The notes beneath the pieces were generated by a model. The model was not told the DNA's origin. It searched no databases and saw nothing but the letters and a program-made list of their open reading frames with translations. Shown here piece after piece: positions 58,169-64,000 of a DNA stretch of 64,000 bases. Origin of the DNA: an uncultured Clostridia bacterium (lineage in GTDB: Bacteria; Bacillota; Clostridia; Oscillospirales; Oscillospiraceae); contig CANAZG010000001.1 of assembly GCA_947365965.1 (NCBI GenBank), positions 1 to 64,000 on the forward strand, given 5' to 3'. The position numbers and the translations under genes are program-made. The first letter of the stretch is position 1. Every line of letters starts with the position of its first letter.

Positions 58169-58372
58169 TCAGAGCGTGTTCTCTTCACTTCCGGGTGTAG
58201 TTGGGTGGTCTTTGTGTTGACGGCCGTACACGGGCTCTATGGCGGCCGTACAGGGCCCGTCAAGTATAGCTTGTTCTGCCGGGGTAAAACGCAGGGTGGC
58301 CGAGAGATTTCCTTTCAGCCCGACAGATAGCTTGCCAACGCCCGGCCACTGGAATTTGAGCTGCTCATCCAT
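58169..58372 (-). CDS. Small phage-type hypothetical protein
   Basis: MDEQLKFQWPGVGKLSVGLKGNLSATLRFTPAEQAILDGPCTAAIEPVYGRQ...; overlaps the upstream ORF end. Confidence 0.45.
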   Translation of the reverse strand: MDEQLKFQWPGVGKLSVGLKGNLSATLRFTPAEQAILDGPCTAAIEPVYGRQHKDHPTTPGSEENTL

Positions 58373-58676
58373 TGCCAGCCTCCAGCAACTGTCCCAGGCT
58401 GCAAAAATCATCTGGCTGGACCGATGGCCAGTCCCCTTTATGGATTGAGCAAAACAGCCCCTTTCCGTTTGACCCGATGCAATCTTTGCTGTGGGCGCAT
58501 TCCTTGCAGTAACAGGCGCCGGCGGCATGAACCGGGTCGGCACTCGGCCACTCTTCTCGCAATGCTTTGGCAAGCCATTCCGTTCCACGCAAAAATTGTG
58601 TTATGTCCTCCCCAGGCTTAAATAGGTCTTCCGGCAGTCTGATTTCGTCTACCTCGTCAATATCAATCAGCTTCAT
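58365..58676 (-). CDS. Cysteine-containing phage-type hypothetical protein
   Basis: MKLIDIDEVDEIRLPEDLFKPGEDITQFLRGTEWLAKALREEWPSADPVHAAGACYCKECAHSKDCIGSNGKGLFCSIHKGDW. Confidence 0.55.
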   Translation of the reverse strand: MKLIDIDEVDEIRLPEDLFKPGEDITQFLRGTEWLAKALREEWPSADPVHAAGACYCKECAHSKDCIGSNGKGLFCSIHKGDWPSVQPDDFCSLGQLLEAGNG

Positions 58677-58699
58677 TTTCCGTACCCACATCTTCCGGC

Positions 58700-59137
58700 T
58701 TGGGGAACATCAGATCGCCGAGCGAGACACTCGGCGATTTGCGGGAAATCATATTGGGAAGCTATCTCAAGGGGAGTTCGATCCGGGACATCCAGAAGGC
58801 GATTCAGGAGACCTACAACACATCGAAGCGAAAAGCCCAGCTCCTGGCCCGCGACCAGGTGGCCACGCTGAACGCCCAGCTTACGAAGGCTCAGCAGACG
58901 GACGCCGGTTGCAAGAAATACAGGTGGTCGGATTCGCGTGACGGTCGCGTCAGGGATTGCCACAAGGCACTCGACGGGAAGGTTTTCAGTTGGGATGACC
59001 CGCCGGAGATGTGGTACGAGACAAAGCGAGGCCGAGTATACACTGGCCGCAGGTGCCACCCCGGAGAAGACTATTGCTGCCGGTGTGTGGCGATCCCGGT
59101 ATTTGACCTCGAAAGCATCGACGTTCCGATGAAGTAG
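58700..59137 (+). pseudogene. C-terminal fragment of phage minor head protein (Mu gpF-like)
   Basis: IRDIQKAIQETYNTSKRKAQLLARDQVATLNAQLTKAQQTDAGCKKYRWSDSRDGRVRDCHKALDGKVFSWDDPPEM...RCHPGEDYCCRCVAIPVF; N-terminal part absent, no ATG start. Confidence 0.82.
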
Positions 59138-59150
59138 GAGGTCGAGACCT

Positions 59151-59333
59151 GTGAAGAACAAGGAGCGAATCAAGGTTTTTGCCAAAATTGAGAACGGGCG
59201 AACGGTCTGCATCTGCAAGAGTGATAGGAAATGCTGCGGAAGGCAGGACTGTTCGCCCGAAATCGTTGAGAGAGACCGGTTCGCTGGATGGGAGGATACC
59301 TTCCGCCGTGACCGGTACGGAAAAAGCAGATAG
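59151..59333 (+). CDS. Small phage-type hypothetical protein
   Basis: MKNKERIKVFAKIENGRTVCICKSDRKCCGRQDCSPEIVERDRFAGWEDTFRRDRYGKSR; lies between head genes. Confidence 0.5.
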   Translation: MKNKERIKVFAKIENGRTVCICKSDRKCCGRQDCSPEIVERDRFAGWEDTFRRDRYGKSR

Positions 59334-59431
59334 GCGGTGAGCACTATGGATAGATGTGCATTCGCAAGGAGCCGAGATGCCCCGGACATTATACAACCGG
59401 CACCGATTTTCGAGGAAAGGGAGGATGAACC

Positions 59432-59761
59432 GTGAAGAACGCCTACGCGATCAGCAGCATTGCGAGACAGCTTGGCAAGGTGGCTGAGAAGATCGACAGC
59501 CTTGCGATGGGGGTGCAGGACACAGAGCGGGGCGCATCGGACGTGTCCGAGGTGTACCAAGGTCTTCTGCTCGATGAGGTCGAACACGCCCAGATCTTGA
59601 CGCTGGAGCTCACGAGGCTGACCACCGAAAGTACCGGCGAGGACGGATCGAGCAATGCTGACGGTGACGGCAGCGCCTTCGGCCCCGGTGAGCTGACCGC
59701 CGAAAAGACCGGCGAGAACGGTGACGGCGGCGACAACGGGCAGCCCGAGGAAGACAAGTGA
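59432..59761 (+). CDS. Phage head-region hypothetical protein, acidic C-terminus
   Basis: MKNAYAISSIARQLGKVAEKIDSLAMGVQDTERGASDVSEVYQGLLLDEVEHAQILTLELTRL..., followed by acidic low-complexity tail. Confidence 0.6.
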   Translation: MKNAYAISSIARQLGKVAEKIDSLAMGVQDTERGASDVSEVYQGLLLDEVEHAQILTLELTRLTTESTGEDGSSNADGDGSAFGPGELTAEKTGENGDGGDNGQPEEDK

Positions 59762-59801
59762 CCCCGGAAGCCTGGAATACTCCGAGAAGGGGGGCGGGTC
59801 T

Positions 59802-60839
59802 ATGGAGAAGGCCCCAAAATTAACCCGTGTGATTCGCCTGGACAGCCTGCCGCTTGGCCAGGCGTATTTCACGCCCGAAGGCTACCTGAAGGACAGGCCC
59901 ATCCTGACCAGTACGGGTATCTTCGAGTATAAAAAGCGTAACGATGGTGTCCTGTCTCCCGAGGAGCTCGCCAAGGCCATTGAGGAGTACAAGGCCCGCC
60001 GTGCCCAGCGCCTCTCCGCCAAGGCCGACGAGGGTGCGGCCGCCGCTGATCCCGCTCCTGCGGCCGATCCCGTTGAGCCTGCCGCTCAGGACGGGGAAGA
60101 TCCCGTCATCGCTCCCGCCGGCCAGGAGCCCGCTACCGTTGAGGAGAAGGTGGCTATGGTCAAGGACCGCCGCGACCGCCGCGATGAGGAGGGCGACCCC
60201 GCCAACCTTGAGGGGGCGAACGGCGTGATCGCAAAGCAGGATGGCGACATGGACATCCTGTTCGACATCATCGACACCCTGCTCGCACAGAAGGCATTCG
60301 ATGAGTGCGGCGGGGATCCTGCCGCAAAGGGCGATGGCGTTTGCCCCGAGTGCGGCCAGGACCCCTGCACCTGCCACAAGGGTGACGGCGACGGCGAGGG
60401 CGACCCCACTGAGCCCAAGACGGACGGCGACGACGATCCCATCCCGACTGCGACCCCGGCGGACGTTGTGCCCGGTGCGGTCATGAACGCTGACAGCGTT
60501 GATGCCATCGTGCGTCAGCGCGTCCAGGTCGGCGTGGTCGGCTCCATGCTGCACTTGGACGGTATTGAGGGCATGAACCTGCCCGCCGCCAAGGTAGCCA
60601 TTATCAAGGCGGTTCGGCCTGGGATTCGTCTTGACGGCAAGAGTGCCGCATATGTGAACGCCATGTTCGATTGTGCGGTTGCTGATGTCCAGACCCGGTC
60701 CCGTAAGGATACCGGCTACCAGAAGCAGCAGATGTTCAATCGCGATTCCGCCCGGGACACCGGCGATGGGGCGTCAGCCAGCGCTCGGCGGCAGGCCATG
60801 ATTGAGCGCCGCCAGAACAGAACGAAGGAGGATAAGTAA
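59802..60839 (+). CDS. DUF2213-like phage protein (putative prohead protease/scaffold)
   Basis: MEKAPKLTRVIRLDSLPLGQAYFTPEGYLKDRPILTSTGIFEYKKRNDGVLSPEELAKAIEEYKAR; position upstream of cement/capsid genes. Confidence 0.75.
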   Translation: MEKAPKLTRVIRLDSLPLGQAYFTPEGYLKDRPILTSTGIFEYKKRNDGVLSPEELAKAIEEYKARRAQRLSAKADEGAAAADPAPAADPVEPAAQDGEDPVIAPAGQEPATVEEKVAMVKDRRDRRDEEGDPANLEGANGVIAKQDGDMDILFDIIDTLLAQKAFDECGGDPAAKGDGVCPECGQDPCTCHKGDGDGEGDPTEPKTDGDDDPIPTATPADVVPGAVMNADSVDAIVRQRVQVGVVGSMLHLDGIEGMNLPAAKVAIIKAVRPGIRLDGKSAAYVNAMFDCAVADVQTRSRKDTGYQKQQMFNRDSARDTGDGASASARRQAMIERRQNRTKEDK

Positions 60840-60840
60840 G

Positions 60841-61335
60841 ATGAGTGCTCAGACCAGATACGGCTACTCTACCCCGATTGGTGTCGCCGGCGGTATCGTT
60901 GACTTGGCACCTCACGCCATCGACACGTTCCTGAACGAGGAAGATCCCGGTGTCCTCCGGTTCGGTGTGGGTGTTGTTCGGGGCAGCAAGCCCGGCATCA
61001 ACATCGCCCTGCCCGCCGAGGGTGCCACCCCCACCACGTTTGAGGGCATCACCACCAATAACCGCACCACCGAATACGACCTGGATGGTAAGCTGCACGT
61101 CCGCAATGGCGCTGCTGTCGGTGTCATGCGCTATGGCAAGATCTATGGCCGTGTCGCTGAGGGCATTGAGCCCTCCTATGGCGATGTTGTCCATCTGGTT
61201 ACTTCCGGCGATGAAGCTGGCTGCTTCACCACCGAGGCTGATGGTAACGTCGCCATCAAGGCCCGCTTCATCGGCGGCGTGGACAAGAGTGCCCAGATTG
61301 CGGCCATTGAGCTGTTCAACCAGGCGCAGCAGTAA
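60841..61335 (+). CDS. Phage structural cement protein (Gp24-like)
   Basis: MSAQTRYGYSTPIGVAGGIVDLAPHAIDTFLNEEDPGVLRFGVGVVRGSKPGINIALPAEGATPTTFEGITTNNRTTEYDLDGKLHVRNGAAVGVMRYGKIYGR. Confidence 0.83.
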   Translation: MSAQTRYGYSTPIGVAGGIVDLAPHAIDTFLNEEDPGVLRFGVGVVRGSKPGINIALPAEGATPTTFEGITTNNRTTEYDLDGKLHVRNGAAVGVMRYGKIYGRVAEGIEPSYGDVVHLVTSGDEAGCFTTEADGNVAIKARFIGGVDKSAQIAAIELFNQAQQ

Positions 61336-61353
61336 GAGAAGGAGGGATTGAAA

Positions 61354-62007
61354 ATGGCTAGAATCAAGCACCTGCACTATGATAGCGCCGAGATGCGAAC
61401 GCTGAAGCAGTCCTCCATCCCCGCCGCCATCATGGCATCCGAGGGCACCCACTTTGACAGTGCCGAGGATGCCTCTGTGTTTTTTGCCAGGGAACTCGAC
61501 CATGTCAAGGCTCAGTCCTACGATGTCGAGTACCCTGAGCTCACCGCCCTGCACCTGTTCCCGCAGACCTCCGAGGCTGACCCTGGCGCGGAGACCATCA
61601 CCTACTACACCTATGACAAGGAAGTTACGATGGCCCTCGGGTCCCACATCGTTTCTGGCTATGGTGACGACACGTTCGTCGTGATCGACCCAAACGGTGA
61701 CGGCATCACCAAGAGGGTCGGATGTGACGGCGAGATCGTCAGAAGCGTCAGCCCTGACGATACCTATGTCATCAAGATCACGGTCTTGCAGACCTCCGAC
61801 AGCAACAGCTTCCTTCAGAACAAGTTCAATCAGGACCAGAAGACCGGGGATGGTATGTTCCCGGTGCTCATCAAGGATCTGCGGGGTGGCATGGTATTCA
61901 GCTCCGACGCCGGGTGGGCCGTCAAACCTTCGTCCCGGCAGTTCAGCAAGGAGTCCCAGAACCGCGAGTGGGAGATCCACACCGGCTCTGGCATTCTGAA
62001 CGAGTAA
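61354..62007 (+). CDS. Chimeric ORF: N-terminal 89 codons of a DUF2184-like major capsid protein joined in frame to a DUF3277-like tail tube protein
   Basis: Residues 1-89 MARIKHLHYDSAEMRTLKQSSIPAAIMASEGTHFDSAEDASVFFARELDHVKAQSYDVEYPEL...ETITYYTYDK then EVT-MALGSHIVSGYGDDTFVVIDPNGDGITKRVGCDGEIVRSVSPDDTYVIKITVLQTSDSNSFL...FPVLIKDLRGGMVFSSDAGWAVKPSSRQFSKESQNREWEI. Confidence 0.8.
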   Translation: MARIKHLHYDSAEMRTLKQSSIPAAIMASEGTHFDSAEDASVFFARELDHVKAQSYDVEYPELTALHLFPQTSEADPGAETITYYTYDKEVTMALGSHIVSGYGDDTFVVIDPNGDGITKRVGCDGEIVRSVSPDDTYVIKITVLQTSDSNSFLQNKFNQDQKTGDGMFPVLIKDLRGGMVFSSDAGWAVKPSSRQFSKESQNREWEIHTGSGILNE

Positions 62008-62084
62008 ACCGGAAATTGAGGGGCCGCCTGTGGTAGGCGGCCCCTCCTGCATACTGCGTAATGAATACGAGGGGGCTATTTCGC

Positions 62085-62636
62085 ATGAAACGCATGGAAA
62101 CCATAGAGAAGGTCATTGGCGAAAACACGTTCTATATCAGACCATTTGCCGCATTTACGGCATCGAATGTCAGTTGCGAGGCAATCGCAGTTCTCTCCCC
62201 GATCATCGGCGGCCTTGCCCCACTGTTCGGGAACATGGAAAAAGAGGAGACCAGCAAGGCGGATAAGGGTGAGGGCTCTGATTCCGTGGACTGGATGGAT
62301 ATGGACATCGAGGCGGCGCTGCCTTCCATTACCGATGCGCTGAGCAACGTATCAGGTGACAAGGTTGAGCACCTGATGAAACGCCTGCTGGTTGATTACG
62401 GAAACATCAGCGTAGAAGGCCCGGACACCGACGGCAATGTCAAGAAGCTGGACCGCGATCTGGCTGACGAGGTGTTCTGCGGTGAGATCCAGGACATGGT
62501 CATCCTCTGCTATGAGGTTATCAAGCTGAATTTCAGGGGTTTTTTCAAGAAACTCGGAGCCCGATCTGGAAGCCTCACCGAACGGTTTCGGCGGACGGTA
62601 GCTCCGACATTAGTAAGTGGGGAGAGCTCGACGTAA
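62085..62636 (+). CDS. Phage tail assembly chaperone (XkdN-like), zero-frame product
   Basis: MKRMETIEKVIGENTFYIRPFAAFTASNVSCEAIAVLSPIIGGLAPLF...; located right after the tail tube gene, the usual place. Confidence 0.78.
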   Translation: MKRMETIEKVIGENTFYIRPFAAFTASNVSCEAIAVLSPIIGGLAPLFGNMEKEETSKADKGEGSDSVDWMDMDIEAALPSITDALSNVSGDKVEHLMKRLLVDYGNISVEGPDTDGNVKKLDRDLADEVFCGEIQDMVILCYEVIKLNFRGFFKKLGARSGSLTERFRRTVAPTLVSGESST

Positions 62637-62821
62637 CCCAGTTCTCAGAGCTGGAAATGAGGATGTACTCGCTCATCAAGTCTGGGTACGCCTCAAAGAC
62701 GGAGCTCGAAACCGTCTACACTCTTGACGAAGCCCTGAAGCTCTTTGCCCTGTACCAGATGGATCAGGACATTGAACGGGGCCAAGCCGCAGAGATGCGT
62801 CAAGAGATGCAGAAAAAATAG
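62085..62821 (+). CDS. Tail assembly chaperone, predicted -1 frameshift product
   Basis: Slippery heptamer T TTT TTC at 62540-62546; -1 frame continuously open to TAG at 62819-62821: ...NFRGFF-QETRSPIWKPHRTVSADGSSDISKWGELDVTQFSELEMRMYSLIKSGYASKTELETVYTLDEALKLFALYQMDQDIERGQAAEMRQEMQKK*. Confidence 0.72.
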
Positions 62822-62840
62822 AAAACTACAAGTTAAAGCA

Positions 62841-62881
62841 AAAGAGCCCACCCCTTGTCGCAAACATGGGGCGGGCTCTTT
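62841..62881. terminator. Terminator hairpin after tail chaperone gene
   Basis: AAAGAGCCCACCCC...GGGGCGGGCTCTTT. Confidence 0.75.
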
Positions 62882-62915
62882 GAAAACGACTATTCGCGTA
62901 TAGGAGGCTCCAGAA

Positions 62916-63221
62916 ATGTACGAACGCAGAACTGGAACAAAAGCTGTTCACGTCAGTCCTGGAATTTCGGGCAGATCAGATGGTGTGGAAGCTATTACAA
63001 GTTGCGTACTCACCAGATTTATGGTTGATCCTTACGGAAAGCCTATAAAACTGAAAGAGTTTCCGGAGCGTCACGAGTGCAAGTTGATGGCATCTCACTC
63101 GAACGGGACGGTGTCGCTGTCCATTCACGGGGTAGGGGAAATGGTCACTGTTCAACTCGAAGATCTGAAAAATCTGCTGAGAGCAGCAGATCGTGCGAGC
63201 TCCGCTGAATCACTGTGGTAG
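62916..63221 (+). CDS. Hypothetical protein
   Basis: ATG start, 101 aa: MYERRTGTKAVHVSPGISGRSDGVEAITSCVLTRFMVDPYGKPIKLKEFPERHECKLMASHSNG... Confidence 0.5.
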   Translation: MYERRTGTKAVHVSPGISGRSDGVEAITSCVLTRFMVDPYGKPIKLKEFPERHECKLMASHSNGTVSLSIHGVGEMVTVQLEDLKNLLRAADRASSAESLW

Positions 63222-64000
63222 CGGTTCACCCGCACCGAAAATAGCAGCGCATATTCGGGAAATAGAGTCCCTAAACGTGCTCATGTTTTTTTCGTTATCC
63301 AGGAGCTCCAGATCAATGTAAAGCATTTGAGGATGCTCTATAACCGCCCGCTGACCAACCGGAGAAATTTGAGATAGCAAACTTCGCAAATCAGACTCGC
63401 TCCATTCCGGTTTTAGGTGCGCCATAAGCGCCGGGATCCCGATTTCCACAACAACCCTAAAACCGCTTCTTTGGTTATCCCATGATACCACTTTGAAAAC
63501 GGTTGTATCGTCTTTTTTTGCGGCGAAAGCCGGATATTTTACACCACGCCCGAAAGAGCAGGAAAGCCCCATTCCAACAGCATAGTCTTGAAGATCGTTT
63601 GCAATAGCAAGAGCCCTATCACAGCTGCGGTCATGAAGATATTGAGAAAAGGAGTCTGAACTCCACTCGATATTGCGTGACGTATTTTGTAAACGCACTG
63701 TATTGCTTCCGATAATTGAAGAGGAAAGTATGGTCAAACCATCTGTAGCAAATTGGCGGATTTCTGCCCCGTAAACCTCGATGCCCGGCATATTCCTGTC
63801 CAAGAAGTCAATCAGCTTTTTCAGCGTGCTGGGTATTCTGTCCGCCGCGAACACTAAACGAAGGGTTTCGGATTGAAGATTGTTTGAAACCTGTGCCCAA
63901 AAATCGGCTGTGTCGTATCTTGATTTGGTGTCTTCCGTGTTGCTGGAGCGGAAGTATTCTCGAAGCACATCTACGTTCCACTCTGAGGCCCTTGAAGCAT
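63210..64000 (-). CDS. C-terminal part of a DUF91/PD-(D/E)XK-like protein (5' end beyond window)
   Basis: Frame is open to the window edge: ASRASEWNVDVLREYFRSSNTEDTKSRYDTADFWAQVSNNLQSETLRLVFAADRIPSTLKKLIDFLDRNMPGIEVYGAEIRQF; resembles the conserved region of DUF91-type nuclease-like proteins. Confidence 0.6.
   Translation of the reverse strand, partial: ASRASEWNVDVLREYFRSSNTEDTKSRYDTADFWAQVSNNLQSETLRLVFAADRIPSTLKKLIDFLDRNMPGIEVYGAEIRQFATDGLTILSSSIIGSNTVRLQNTSRNIEWSSDSFSQYLHDRSCDRALAIANDLQDYAVGMGLSCSFGRGVKYPAFAAKKDDTTVFKVVSWDNQRSGFRVVVEIGIPALMAHLKPEWSESDLRSLLSQISPVGQRAVIEHPQMLYIDLELLDNEKNMSTFRDSISRICAAIFGAGEPLPQ

Noticed and set aside
59820-60554. 244-aa and 438-aa (60736-62052) minus-strand ORFs opposite prophage genes
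   Set aside because: Shadow ORFs; plus-strand products match phage structural families.
1-64000. CRISPR arrays, rRNA and tRNA genes
   Set aside because: No regularly spaced repeats and no credible tRNA or rRNA signatures noticed on reading; not run through tRNAscan or CRISPR software.

Overview
This 64 kb window is GC-rich Firmicutes/Clostridia-type chromosome. Gene content and fusions suggest an Oscillospiraceae-like gut anaerobe, but that is an inference. From 1 to ~55.8 kb it is mostly dense housekeeping operons on the minus strand: ysxC-lon-clpX-clpP-tig, a nine-gene anaerobic cobalamin cluster, queH, carD-ispD-ispF (plus strand), an ispH-S1 fusion with plsC and cmk, scpA-scpB, ppk, glpK, a recN-argR-nadK-tlyA...dxs-oapA-like block, and tgt. 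From ~56 kb onward it changes to an accessory island: two tandem toxin-antitoxin pairs, small phage-type genes, and a heavily deleted prophage head/tail module. The main finding is a ~654-nt ORF-poor region (about 51666-52319, minus strand). It has a consensus promoter, a 12/13-bp helix pairing its exact 5' and 3' ends, a T-tract and a terminator. It lies upstream of an OapA-like membrane protein gene and dxs, which is the classic genomic neighbourhood of OLE RNA, so I propose it as an OLE-class large structured ncRNA. Other highlights are a probable programmed -1 frameshift (T TTT TTC) in the prophage tail-assembly chaperone, missing from the ORF track; a capsid/tail-tube chimeric ORF made by a prophage deletion; a CobK-CbiE-CbiT fusion; a MITE-like element; and a dispersed intergenic repeat family. 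All family calls are from reading translations; no database search was run.
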